Shown: positions 10,901-22,822 of the stretch, in pieces
Layout: every line of letters starts with the position of its first letter
Position numbering within the stretch: position 1 is the stretch's first letter
Source of the DNA: Microplitis mediator
Lineage: Eukaryota > Arthropoda > Insecta > Hymenoptera > Braconidae
Reading direction: 5' to 3'
NCBI RefSeq assembly: GCF_029852145.1
Contig: NC_079973.1
Span: 12,420,385 to 12,484,384 of the forward strand
Length of the DNA stretch: 64,000 nucleotides
The notes under the pieces: model-generated
Seen by the model: only the letters and a program-made list of their open reading frames with translations
What the model was told of the DNA's origin: nothing
Database searches by the model: none
Position numbers and translations under genes: made by a program

Positions 10901-13900
10901 TAACGTTAAAATAATTAAATTATTTCGTTGATTCAAATATTAATGAACTGACTCAACTCTTAATAATGTTAAATCAATCACGGAAAACTTATTGATTGAA
11001 TATCAAAATAGGTAAGAATGAGGGCAACTTAGTTCTCACAAGAATGTCGATCATTGACAAGAAGCCATCATTCGAACGACGGTGATTCTTTCAGAACTTT
11101 TTTTAGTTTACTGTATCTAAATGCCCACCGGCATCCAACCAAGGACGGCATCACCTGCAACGCTAACTTTTTTTGATGCAGTAGTAGTTTCGAGTAAAAA
11201 CGTAATAATATCGACGTATATATTTATGTGTGTAGATTTAAAAAAGTAAAAGGTATAAATAAAGCTATGTTAAGCAAATAAAAAACATTGCGAATGATGA
11301 GAACTCAAATACCTTAATTTAGTATGAAATATTTTTGCCAGAATGTGATAATTATTTGAGAACCAGATAAAGCACCACGACATCTAGAACTGAAAATATT
11401 ACAAAATGTTCTAACTATGATAACACACAGGAAAAATTAAAGAAAACATATCGTGAGCCTAAATACAAATTATAAATAAATAAAACAAAACGACATCTAT
11501 TTATTTGAGACTGTGATAGCCAAATGAACAAAAATTAAACTATATTTAGTAATCATTTATTTTATGCAAGCCCTGCCTCAGAAGTTCAATTTAAGAGTGT
11601 TGGATGGCGGTGGAGAAACCACGAATTCCTGATGCCTACACTATATCACTTTATTACTTCATCCGGTACTATAATAGAAAACATTATTGTATACCCTGGT
11701 GAAAATTTTTCGGACTTTTGTCCGAAAAAGTTTTTAGAACTCTAGAACTGAGTTTTTCAGACAGAAGTCCGAAAAATTTTTACCAGGGTGATCTATACTC
11801 TTATTCCACCAACTTACAAATATTATGGTCAGTTTTGTTTACATACATAATTTAAAGAATATGAAATTTCATTTATTCAACTCATGCGTGCTATTCACGT
11901 TTTATCATGCCTTACAATCCGAACCCTTTTACCGACTGGTGATAAATTATTTGTCAAAACGCAATAAGGATGTCTACTATTCCGGCCATTGTAACGTAAT
12001 AAAAATAAACGTAACTGTCTTTCGGGATCTGACTGAATATTGGGTAATTACAACTCCCTATTGTTACTCATTGAGCAGCCAAAATTGTGATGCCGAATGT
12101 TTTTAACGTGGAGTTAAAACTTTGACTTATTGAATTTGAATTTCCGTTGAATTAAATCTACATCCCTATAATTTTGTCATATTATTAATATTATAAGTTT
12201 TTTTTCACCATATCAGTAAACCACTATTTAGACTTTGCTTTTTAAGCGATGAATAAAACGTAAATAGCGCACATGAGTTGAATAAAATTATGGGCGCAAC
12301 ATGTAGGTTAAGTCATAATCGGTCATGCTAATAAATCCTAACCTAAAAATAATTGTTTTTTTCGTAAATCACGCATTTTGACCGCGCAGACCTGCGCACA
12401 TAAGACTCGAGAATTGGTATGGTGGGGAAGACAGGATTTGTTAACATTACTCGAGTCGAAATTTAAAACATATCTCCAGCGTCTCAGGCGTTTAAAACGT
12501 ATCTCAAGCGTCTTAGGCGTTTGAAGCGTATTTTGAGCGTCTCAGACGTTGTAAGCGTGATTAAAACATTTCAGCTCAAAAACGTAATTAGTGCAATTTT
12601 GAGCGCTTAAGTATGGTATAAGCAGGAAGTTGCAGGCATGGCCTTTAGGGTCAACCGTTTTCCTAATTTTTTATCGAGTGGTCTATTATGCCCCATACAT
12701 CACATATTGGCCCGAAATATCATAAAAACATCATAGAGGTCATAACTTGACGGAAAATGAAAAAAAAAAAAATTACCTAATACCCAGTACATGACCTTTT
12801 TAATTTTAATCGGAATTAAGAAAGTATTGAAAAGTTAAAAACACGCTCTTAACGCCTGAGAAGTCTTAAACGCGCTTTCAACGCCTGAGAAGCTTGAGAT
12901 ACGCTTTGAACGCCTGAGACGTTTGAGATACGTCTTAAACGCCTAAGATACGTTTTAAATTTCGACTCGGGTACGGAATGGTCTTGGATAGGAGTGTTAA
13001 CATTACGGAGATTTTAATGTAGTTACGCCAATAACTATTACCAACTGACATAATGATGTATATTTATATGCTCGAGGTTACCAGTAAGGACTCGTGAAAA
13101 CTTCTGTGTACCATATCTTAACCTCTACTAATTTTGTCAACAGTGCAATGTACGTGTGATATTAGTTATTAATTAATTTTCTCTCTAAACTGAACTTCTG
13201 AATCATGAATTGCATAAAATATCGTACGATATTTATCTGAAAAGTGACAAATTTGGCGTGGGTCTTTTTCATAATTCACCTCTGGTTGTGTTGTGTTACA
13301 AGAGAACTTGTGTTTTTACAGCGCAACCTGTCAGCTCATTTTGGAACCAACCTATGCCATAATCTGTTACTTATCCGACTTATGTCGTAAATAGTTATTT
13401 TTCATTATTTATGATGATATAACAATAAAACTCACCTATAATACATATTATAGCAACAACGGTTATTCCAATAATTATAACTCGGGATTTAATATTTTGT
13501 ATCCATGCTCTACGTTGCGCTCTTTTAGCGGCATCAAAAAATTCATTACCAGCAAAACTTAATCGATCGCTAGCTAATTGTAAATCTTCCAATCTTTCTC
13601 CTCTTTCCAATACTTTTTGTACATTATCACGAATTACATCAGTCACTTCTCGTATTTGTATTTTAACGCTTAATGTATAAAACAAATAATCCATATTGTA
13701 CATGTTTTCATAAATTTTAAACGTTTAAGTAAGAAAATATCAAAGAATATAAATACCTATCTATATTGCGGTGAACTTTAATATCATCGTCATCAGATAT
13801 GCTGGAACGACTGTGAATAAAATAAGTTATTATTTTCATCTATCTCGAGCTTCAATATAATTCAAAATATATGATAAATTATATGGAATTATAAGAAGTC

Positions 13901-16900
13901 ATATATGGAGCCATATACAAAATTTTGCGGAAATATTATATGATTTTATAATTTGCAACATATATATCGGTAATATATTTTTTTTACATGCTAACTTATA
14001 AATATTGCTTATAATATTTTATACTATACTTTAAGTTATATGATAAGGTATATGATTTAATTATATGACTGACATATAATATTTATACATGTAAATGTAT
14101 AATTATATAAATATATGTTCATATATATTTGTGTAAATGTATGTAAATATATATTTATATGAATATATGTTTATATATTTTTGCACAAATATGAAACTAG
14201 AGATTTCAAGCTATACAATGTTTTTCTTTTAATCTCGATACGATTATTTTTCATGAAGTTACAGTCTTGCAAAAATCACTGAAAAATTTCTAAAATTTTT
14301 TTGTTCCTTTAATTTTTGGTATGAGTGTATTTTTTAAATTATTTATGTATAATAATATCGAAATTATTATAATATTGAAATTATAAGTTTATATATAAAA
14401 CGAGAATATAATTCGAGATGTACTACATATGTATACAATTACATATATTATAAATTATATGGATTATAATAATATTGAAATTGTAAATTAATTTAAAAGA
14501 TGAAACATATATTTTACGTTATAAATTAATATATAAAGCGGACATAATTTTTGATACAATATCACATGTATATAATCATATATATCATAAATGATATGGA
14601 TTATTATAATATTAAACGTATGAATTATTATATATGATAAATCATATATTAATCAATATTAATAATTTTTCCGCCATATATGTTCAGTTATTTACCATAT
14701 ATTTTTTTATATATTATCTACAGTATATGGTTTTTTCATACGGGTAAATTCAGTCTCAAAACTTAATAGGATTATAACTGATGTTTTAAATAAGTTAATC
14801 ACGAAGTATTGAATCTGAGATCAAATTTATAAATACTAAATTAACAAAAATTAATTTTTGCAAAATATTCGTTCGTACTCTAAGAACTTTATGGTTTGAA
14901 GATCTTGTAATTATATAGTGAAGTGTATAGAACAATTTTTATTTACAGATAAGATATAATTATCTTGCAACGATTTTACCTTTCTGATGAAAAAATTATT
15001 GCTTTGTTCAGAGAAGGTTGTAATACCAACTGTTCAATAAGTTAAATAGGGGAGGGTAGGGAAAGACGGCCCCCCTGAGCCGGTTATTACTTTTTGTGGC
15101 TTTCAACCGTCAAATCAGTTTACTTTGTCCTATCTCGAAGATATTCATGAACATTTCGTCGAAACTTAAAAAAAAAAAACATTTCTGGGGCATAACGGAC
15201 CCCTCAAAAAATGAGAAACAAATGTGTTCTTTTTTTTTGGTTTTGTAAAATTGTTTTCGACGTTAAAAATGTACTTCTTTTACTCGACCACTATATTTAC
15301 TTTTGAATTACTAAAAAAAATTTTAATAATCACATGTAGTAAATTTTTTCCCCACTGTTACTAAAAAAAAATTGATTGCAATGATTTTTTTACAACTATT
15401 GCAATACCATTGAATTTGAATTTAAAATTGCCGCCGAAATAAATGAGAAATCACCTGGATTTAGAAAAAATAAAATTAAGTATAAAACACAGAAAAAATG
15501 GTTCAAAAGTTAAAACTGATGATTGAAAATGTTTATGTATTGCAATGGACTTTATTCGAAAATTGCTAAAGACATACTTTTAAATAATAAAATAGTAGGG
15601 AAGTTGAAAGATAATTCTAATAACTACGATAAAGATTCAATAGAATCAGATTATCATGTATAAGTTATATAAACACATAAAGTTACATAAACTTTATTGG
15701 CGAAAATTTCAAACAGCCATAACTTCTGAACTATAATCAACCGATTTAGCCCACCTTCGAACTTGATCAAAATAATCTTCCATAGAATAAGCGTGGAAAA
15801 TTTTATCAGGATCCGATGAAAATTGTAGGCGCTATCATGATGACGAGACTAGTTATAATTATAAGGCATACACTTACGTTTGAAACATCGTAAGTAATAA
15901 AAGAAATACTTCTAAAATATAAAATAGTGGTGAAATTTACAGATTATTTTGTTTTTAATAAAATAAAACTAACGGAAATCGATTATCATGTGAAATGCAT
16001 ATGGATGAAAACCATATTCGGTAAATTACTTGATTTTATTGAAACTTTTAAGGCTATCAAATTATTAAACAAGCTTTGAGATACTTTTTACAGAAACTGA
16101 GTACGAGTTTTAGTTTTAAAGTTATATGAACTTTAACGGTGAAATACTGATTTTTTTTTTTAAATCGTAAAAATTTCGGACAGCCATAACTTCTGAACTA
16201 ATCGACCGATTAAGCCTATCTTCAAACTTGATCGAAGTAGATAATCGCCCATAGAATGTATGGGAAATTTTCTCAGGTTCCAACACGAGTTGTAGGCGCT
16301 ATTGCGATGACAAGACTGTTTATATTACGTAAATATATGTCGGAGGCTCAAGGTCAATATTGAGGCTTAATCAGATCTTAAGCTAGCCATGCGCAGCTAT
16401 TTTCACCTATAGTCTTCCTTCAGAATTGAGTTATAATCTGGCATACATTTTTTTGTGTAAGACTTGCACTAGACTTGCTGTTGAAATTTAGCCACAAGTA
16501 TCTGCTGCAAGACACATAGATAGGAAAAGACACAAACGTCGATCGAACTTGAGACCAGGCTTGCTTAAGCTTTGAACAAGAATATTACATGAGTAAGAGT
16601 CGATTTTCAAAAAAGATTTTTTGTTATTAATTTGCTTGTATTGTGGATAATGTTCGTTTAAGAGTTCAAGTCAGTGACCTCCTGGTTTGAAAACGTAAAA
16701 ATTTTTTTCCGCCCTCGCAAACCTCCATAGATTCGATTTTCTGCAAAAAAATATAGCCGCTTTCGACTTGTTTGTATTGTAATTAATATTAATTCTAAAT
16801 TTCGATTTTGTGAGTCCTTTGATTTAAAAATGTGAAATTTTCATTTCCTACGCTTCCCATAAATCTCCGTAAGATCCGAAAGAGTAATAAAAACGAACCG

Positions 16901-19900
16901 TTGCCATACCAATTTTAGCTAGGGATTCACTGTTGCCAAAGTAACCATTGTTACGGACCAGAGTGACCTATTCGAACGAAACTATCAACATAATTTCGAT
17001 TGAGCTTAGCTTGCCTTCGGCGATCTCGCTCAATCACCCTCAAATTCAGACAGTTATTTATTCATTCAAAAAATTGGCTTTTAAGTTCAAATTTTTTTGT
17101 TGTTTCAATCAAACACAGAATGTAAGCTTGATGCAAGAAAAAATTTAGGTAGAGCGTCAGTTTCTTGGTTTAAGTAAGCCTTTTCTCTGCGTAATGTCGC
17201 AATTTCTGGTTTTTCGGATGATTTTAAATTATTTAAAATGATTTGAACTCTTGAATCCATTTAAATTAAATTCAATGAGAAAGTAATCTCACAATTTCTG
17301 GTGCCTCGGACAGTTTAAAATTATTCCAAATAATTTCAAATTATCTGAGAAGCTAAAGATATACGATATCATGTTCTTATTCAATTCAATTAAAAATGAT
17401 TCCAAAATTAAAATTATTCCAAATAACTTCAAATTATAATTTTTCAATTTGAAATAATTCGAAGTTGACAATTTTAAATTATTGTTAATTATTTCAATTT
17501 ATAAATTGATGATAGGATACAATATGAAATAATTTAGATTTCGCAAATCATTTCAAATTAGATGTTTTAATCAGGGTACTAATTATATTTGATAAATTAT
17601 TTTCTACTAACTGGCATTTAATTAAGTAATTAATATTTAATAAACCGTAGCATTAGCCAAATTTTTTCGAAATATCTTTTGTCTTTTAGATATTGATGGA
17701 AACAAAAGTAAATGAGAATTCATAATGTAATCGTATGTTGTAATATATTTAACTAAAAAGTAACGGTAATTATCTATTGAAATATTTAGATACATTTAAT
17801 TTATTTCACAGATAACAATGACTATTACTGATGAACCTGAAAAAATTTTACTATTTACTTTCAGTACTGATCACTAAAATATGGGCATTTGAAAATCCGA
17901 AAATAAATAGATCCAATCGTTATCTCATTATCGGCCCAGACTCAAAATGAGCGGAATAAGTGACAATTTTATAGAAAAACTTTTCAAGAAAATCGATTAG
18001 TACGTTATAACGGGTGTTCTTCATTGGCCCGTGTCGACTAGCTCCGAGCTCATGTCACAATAATTAATAATTATGAATAAATAAATAAATATAAAATTTT
18101 ATCGAAATAGTTTAAATGATTAAAATTGTTGGGTGTATACTCCTTCATCCTGTAAACGCGACACGTCACCTGAAATACTTAATAAAATGGAAAAGGACTC
18201 TAATGATTGCTCTGGATTGATGAAACAGATGTATTTATATTCAAACACATTGCCAAATATTTTTATTAAACAAAGACCCAAATATATCTTTCGGTTCCAT
18301 ACATTGTATATGCGGCATTCCACGTCAAATCAACCCCTTTCGATTTGGCTGAAATTTTTTTTCCTTTTCGAGCCCATTAATATCATTTTTTACGAAATTG
18401 TCAAATTTTTTTACCCAACCCAAAACCCTAGTGGCAATATTGATCAATTCTGGAGCAAATCTTGAACAAGTCAAGGAGAATACAGCGAAATATTATATCT
18501 ATATATACTGTGATTTCAAGATCTTGACTTACATAGCTATTAGGGAAATAGTTATGAGTTTTCCCTCATTAAAAATTCCGATTGAAACCGCTGAATTCCG
18601 ATTAAAATCCGATAGACTTTCAATCGTAATTCATTGGTTTCAATCGGAGTTTTTAATCAGGACTTAAAAAAAAGGCTTTAATTATTTCGAATAGCTATGA
18701 CTTCGTCAAAAATTGACTAATTGGGACGTTTTTTCTTTCGAAATTTTTAGCTTTGAATGTAATTTCCGAAAAAAGGTACGAAAAAATTCTAAGAAATTAA
18801 AATCTATAGAATTTTTCATTTTTTTGAGAAGAATCGCATTTTTATCGAAGCCCGACGTTTTCGATTTATTTTTGTCTCAAAAAATGCTTCGTTCAATTCT
18901 GAAAAGAATGTCGCCTAGCCCGGAATGCAGTCAGAGAAAAAAATTTAGTAAAATCAACTATTTTGAGCACAACAAATCAGTTTGATACTTAGGACTTGGT
19001 TCAGGTAGTTGTTTCAACTATTTACAAGTAATATAGACTACAAAAATTTTGTGGTGGCAACTACACGGAAAGAAATTTTCTTTAAAAGTTACTGTTCAAT
19101 TCACTGTAATCTTGAGACATAATGCGGCGCTTTTATTTAGTGCCATTTCTGAAATAAAAATTACGAAAAAATTTATTTATTTTGTGGTAGACTTGATAAA
19201 ATTTACCGAAAACCGAATAAAATTTACAGTAGACTACGGTAAAATTTGTTGGAAAAAAGTTAAAAATTATCTCACTTACCAACAAATGATTACGTCGCGA
19301 CATTCGTCCCACGATTATCGTGAATATAACGGTAATTTTTAAAGAAAATTTCTTTCAGTGTAGCTCTGATACTAGCTCTAGTAACTCTATAGTTTCTCTC
19401 ATTGTTCCTATGCTTATGTTGTGCAAATAAAAAAAAGTTTCTTAGTCTTTAGTACTGATCTTTCATAGCAAATATAACTACCCGATGAAAAAAGATTTTA
19501 TACAATTGTATAAAATTATATACAAAAAATGGCCCGATCCAATTGTATACAACTGTATAGAAATTGTATACAATTCTATACAAATTGTATACAAGTCTAT
19601 ATAATTATATACAATTTTATACAAATTATATACAATTCTATATAATTGTAATAATAGAATTGTATAGAATTGTATACAATTTCTATACAAATTGTATACA
19701 ATTTGATCGGGCCATTTTTTCTATCCAATTATATATAGCCTATATATAATTATATATAGTCTATATATAATTATATTCAGTCTATATATAATTGTATAAA
19801 ATCTTTTTTCATCGGATATACAAGTATAGTTAGATTACGTAATCTGTTTAGTTATCGGAACTATTTTTTTTGTTCTGGTAGCATTCAAGTCCTCTTAAAA

Positions 19901-22326
19901 TGATAATAAAAACTGATAAATTTATTTTTTAAGTCTTTTGAAATTTAGAGTTTATACCAGCGGTTTATGAACACAATCGAGTATTTTATATAAAATAGAA
20001 TCCTTCAAAAATTTTAAAGTTTCTTATAAATAACGCTAGAAAAATATTAAATTTTACACCGGAAAAAAAAAAACGCTTCTCAGAAAACATTATTTAAGTA
20101 TTACAGTATGTTGAAATTGTTAATGATTATTAAATTTATACTTTAAATATCTTTAGTATAACCTTCCACCTATTATATACTAAAATCTAAACATTTAGTT
20201 TTTGTTAAAAACTTTCAGAACCTAAAATTTTTCAAAGTATTTTATAACACTCATACTTAGGTACTGCATCTATTAGTCATACAACGTCTGAAAATTTTAA
20301 CAAAGATCTTTTCGTAATAGGGTTCTTTTTTTTTATTACTCTATGTACCTCTCAATACTCGACTTTCTAGTTTTCACGTATCGTTTTTATCTTTTTCTAG
20401 TTTGTTTGTTTTGACTTTTAAAACTCACTAGAATTTCCTGATACCTAAAACATTTCTAGCAAAGATCAGTTTAATTAAGGTGCTTAGATGTATGAATGCT
20501 TCAAATTGCTATAGCCAAATCTATAGTTTTTGCTATTCATCCAATTTTTGTGAAGTATACCCATAATTCTGATTAGAAAAAAAAACAATTCGAAACGATT
20601 TGCAATGTTAAATGCCCACCCTGATTAAAGATACTCATTGAGAAGTATTGAAAATTATTTAAATTCTTTTCAATCCATACGGAGATTTTGAAAAATATTG
20701 AATAGAATTGAAATTTCGATCATTTGAATACTTTCTACTTCTTATAATGGAATTCAAAATTATTGAAAATAATTCAATCTTTCATCATTTTAGAAAAAGA
20801 TTCAGAAAGATTCGAAAATGTGAATTCATTTAAATTTATTTCAATTCAAATCATAACTCGAAATATGGAACTATTTTAGTATTGAGAAAGATTCAGAAAA
20901 ATTTAAAATTTTCAATTTCTTTCAATTCTTTTCAATCCTATACTCGATCTAAAATATGGAACTATTTTGGTTTTGAGAAGGATTCAGAAAGATTGGAAAA
21001 TGTCAATTCATTTTAATTCAAGTCATAATTGGAAATATGGAACTATTTTGGTATTGAGGGAAATTCAGAAAGATTAAAAACTGTCGATTCATTTGAATTT
21101 TCTCCAATCCCACACGTGACCCGAAATGTGAAATTATTTTGTTATTGAGAAGTATTCAGAAAGATTGAAAATGTCAATTCATTTGAATCTTTTTCAATCC
21201 AACTCTTAACCCGAAATATGGAACTATTTTGGTATTGAGGAAGATTCAGAAAGATTTAAAATGTCAATTCATTTGAATCTTTTTCAATCCAACTCTTAAC
21301 CCGAAATATGGAACTATTTTGGTATTGAGGAAGATTCAGAAAGATTTAAAACTGTCAATTCATTCGAACTTTCTTCAATGCTACTCGTAGCCCTAAAATT
21401 CGAAACTTTTTTGTTATTGACGAGGATTCAGAAAGATTAAAAATATCAATTTATTCGAATCTTTTTCAATTCTTTGGAAGTTTAGAAATTCTTATATTAT
21501 TTTTAGATTCAATATAATTGAAAAGTATTTATTTTATATCCAAATGAAAACCTTGTGGAATGGGATTTATTCAAAAGTATTCAATTCTAATTTTTTTCAA
21601 TACTTTTCAATAGGTATTTTTAATCAGGGCATAAGAAGGGCGACTGATAACTATTCAAAGTATTCAAAAGCATTAAAAAGTATTTAAAAAATTTTTTTTC
21701 TGATCGTTTCTTTTAAGAAAAGAAATTTAAAGCCCATAGGCCGACTTTCCTTCTTTTTTTTTTATCGATTAAAAAAAGTTTTTCCCAGCTGAGCTTATTT
21801 CACAAAACATCACTCTAGACTTTTTGGCCAATAAAATCCATATGGTTTATTGATGAATCGAATGATCCTGAAGTTAGCAGACAGTTAAAAATTTTTGAAT
21901 TTTTTTTTTAACGACTTAATTTAAAAAAAAAATAAAAATAAAAATATGCACATGTAGAAAATTTAATAAACTATAAGTGCAATTTTTTCAAATATTTTTT
22001 TTTTTATAATTTATTGTGTAAAAAAAAATCCAAAAATTATTGGACGTCGGCTAACTTCAGTATCATTGAATCTAATCTATATGGGCGCCAATGAGTTAAA
22101 ATTTTTTTTCATTAGAACATACCTGAAAATCATATCTTCATCGGGTTCACTATCATGTTCCAAAAGAGTTTCCTATAAATAAATAAATAAAATTATAATT
22201 TATTATTTTGTATTAATTAGAATTCATAATTTAATAAAAAAAAATTCATCAGTAAATTACCCGTTCATCAGCATGAGCATTTCGGAAATCAGTGCCATTA
22301 ACATTGTTTTTATTTAAAGATGCCAT
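6879..22326 (-). CDS. Vamp4: R-SNARE of the VAMP4 type, complete five-exon gene
   Basis: VAMP4-type R-SNAREs act in fusion between endosomes and the trans-Golgi network. Exons: 22326-22261, 22172-22123, 13810-13757, 13668-13436 and 6904-6879 (ends TAA). Every junction has GT..AG and matching phase, giving 142 residues (human VAMP4 has 141). Residues 23-38 carry a dileucine plus acidic cluster (LLEHDSEPDED), equivalent to the VAMP4 sorting signal and at the same position. Residues about 58-117 are the SNARE motif, with ERGERLEDLQ containing the zero-layer arginine (R79). A basic-aromatic linker and a C-terminal membrane anchor (about 119-139) follow. The intervening 6.5 and 8.3 kb introns are full of MITEs. 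The last exon (8 codons plus stop) is the least certain part. VAMP8-like is the alternative, but the acidic dileucine cluster favours VAMP4. Confidence 0.9.
7199..7661. mobile_element. TACCGTAAATTACGG-rich element
   Basis: Degenerate inverted ends (TTGGCGGAT / ATCTGCCAA) enclose about 430 bp built from short, mutually complementary words such as TACCGTAA, TTTACGGTA and AATTTACGG. Confidence 0.5.
7938..7978. repeat. (AT)n microsatellite
   Basis: About 40 bp of alternating TA in Vamp4 intron 4. Confidence 0.9.
8447..10231. repeat. 1.8 kb near-perfect foldback (CACTAATGC termini) in Vamp4 intron 4
   Basis: Arms of about 890 bp are inverted copies that meet near 9339; identical peptides are read from the two arms on opposite strands. 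Termini are CACTAATGC and GCATTAGTG, flanked by TA on both sides, suggesting a Tc1/mariner-type MITE. A diverged single end of the family is at 14190-14331. Confidence 0.9.
10272..10765. mobile_element. CCCGAGTC MITE, copy 1 (nested)
   Basis: 494 bp with CCCGAGTCAAAAAAC and its exact complement at the ends. TG is duplicated at 10270-10271 and 10766-10767. The uninterrupted partner arm of the host hairpin shows a single TG, confirming the 2-bp duplication. Confidence 0.9.
10777..10858. repeat. Perfect-looking 80 bp stem-loop
   Basis: The stem runs from GAACCAGTCTAGG through CACCATGAAAAAT, with a 5-nt loop near 10817. It is part of the host hairpin MITE but is long and even enough to resemble a small-RNA precursor. 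Confidence 0.75.
11694..11788. mobile_element. Short hairpin MITE, CCCTGGTGAAAA family, copy 2
   Basis: 95 bp inverted repeat ending TTTTACCAGGG. Flanking dinucleotides are TA and TG, so the duplication is imperfect here. Confidence 0.75.
11789..12449. other. Vamp4 intron 4, no recognised feature
   Basis: Unique-looking sequence. A 93-codon plus-strand frame at 11825-12106 ends in a cysteine-containing stretch, but there is no homology I recognise and no support from splice sites or neighbours. Confidence 0.3.
12450..12971. mobile_element. CCCGAGTC MITE, copy 2
   Basis: 522 bp. Ends are CTCGAGTCGAAATTTAAAAC and the complement of CCCGAGTCGAAATTTAAAAC, with arms made of repeated GCGTCTCAGGCGTTT-like words. 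TA is duplicated at 12448-12449 and 12972-12973. Confidence 0.88.
13436..13668 (-). CDS. Vamp4: Vamp4 exon 4 (SNARE motif and most of the anchor)
   Basis: 233 nt, ATTAAG|CGTTAA to ATAG|GTGAGT. The longer open frame over this exon reads through both splice sites and should not be taken as the protein. Confidence 0.92.
13757..13810 (-). CDS. Vamp4: Vamp4 exon 3
   Basis: 54 nt, CACAG|TCGTTCC to ATAG|GTATTT. It encodes a second acidic run (SISDDDDIK) leading into the SNARE motif. Confidence 0.87.
14190..14331. repeat. Partial copy of the CACTAATGC foldback
   Basis: Diverged match to the last 140 bp of the 8447-10231 element, from AAACTAGAGATTTCAAGC to the TTTAATTTTTGGTATGAG end. The surrounding 13.9-14.7 kb is very AT-rich with many ATATAT words. 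Confidence 0.6.
15690..16330. repeat. Two tandem copies of a CAGCCATAACTTCTGAAC repeat
   Basis: A block reading CAGCCATAACTTCTGAAC, then CGACCGATT-like and CCATAGAAT-like sequence and ending GTAGGCGCTAT, occurs at about 15713 and again at about 16181. Related blocks are at 56203 and 56560. It is an interspersed family with no coding signal. Confidence 0.5.
16331..18297. other. Vamp4 intron 2, mostly unassigned
   Basis: 17210-17577 is low-complexity, dominated by AAATTATTTCAAATTAT-like words and ending in an isolated TTTTAATCAGGG terminus. I recognise no gene or complete element in the rest. Confidence 0.35.
19064..19360. mobile_element. CACGG/CACTG MITE, 297 bp
   Basis: Ends are CACGGAAAGAAATTTTC and GAAAATTTCTTTCAGTG, with TA duplicated at 19062-19063 and 19361-19362. 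A 97-codon frame across it is incidental. Confidence 0.8.
19481..19816. mobile_element. CCCGATGAAAAAAG MITE, copy 2
   Basis: Same structure as the 5457-5782 copy; the last G is mutated to A. TA is duplicated on both sides. Confidence 0.88.
20567..21710. mobile_element. CCCTGATTAA-type MITE split by a second family member
   Basis: The outer sequence (CGAAACGATTTGCAATG... before and TTCAAAAGCATTAAAAAG... after the insertion) matches the uninterrupted 150-bp element at 27902-28051. Its ends are worn. Confidence 0.7.
20619..21629. mobile_element. CCCTGATTAA MITE with internal 90-bp tandem repeats
   Basis: 1,011 bp with CCCTGATTAA ends and a CA duplication (20617-20618, 21630-21631). The uninterrupted copy at 27902-28051 shows the target with a single CA. 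The interior is about eight repeats of roughly 90 bp (20740-21480) around GGAACTATTTTGGTATTGAG. Confidence 0.88.
22123..22172 (-). CDS. Vamp4: Vamp4 exon 2 (sorting signal)
   Basis: 50 nt, TAG|GAAACT to TTCAG|GTATGT. It encodes the dileucine and acidic cluster that targets VAMP4 to the trans-Golgi network in vertebrates. Confidence 0.87.
22261..22326 (-). CDS. Vamp4: Vamp4 exon 1
   Basis: 22 codons from ATG to CGG|GTAATT, phase 0. It gives a polar, asparagine-rich N-terminus. The small intron that follows is 88 bp. Confidence 0.85.
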
Positions 22327-22822
22327 TAGTGTATATTCTATTATCGCTTTACACAATTAAAAAAATTCAATTATCAAAACTTACTTCTTAATACATTAGT
22401 AAATTAAAAAATTTTTTTTATATTATAAATTAATATGGTTGTAAACTTAATTAAATTTTAAAATAAGAACTCAAGTATTTACAATAATTAAGTATTATTG
22501 CAAATATAGATGTAAAACTTTTAGGTTATCTATGGAAAATAAATAATAATCTATTAAAGATTTTAGTACAGAAACAAGCTGTGAGTTTTGTAAACATTAC
22601 GGCAGATTATAGATTATAATTACGTGACAACAACAATAATTATAATGGAACCATATTTATATGACGTTTTCTACTCTCTCATGAATTACACTGAAGATTA
22701 ATTTATTTGTACTTTAAGATGATAGAGAGCGTTACTAGAGCATACTACATTTGGGATATTTTCTGCTAATAAAAATGAATGCGATGATAACTTGAGTCGA
22801 TAATGTTAATTTGCGGGTTTCT
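22327..22822 (-). promoter_or_regulatory. Vamp4 upstream region
   Basis: AT-rich, non-repetitive sequence before the Vamp4 ATG. Transcription must start in or beyond it, but I can point to no specific promoter element. Confidence 0.25.

Noticed and set aside
11825..12106. 93-codon cysteine-containing gene in Vamp4 intron 4
   Set aside because: No recognisable domain, no good start context or splice support; length is within chance for this region.
16948..17148. 66-codon plus-strand gene
   Set aside because: No family resemblance and low-complexity surroundings.
20740..21480. CRISPR-like array
   Set aside because: Units of about 90 bp are contiguous and diverged, with no constant repeat and unique spacers; it lies inside a eukaryotic MITE.
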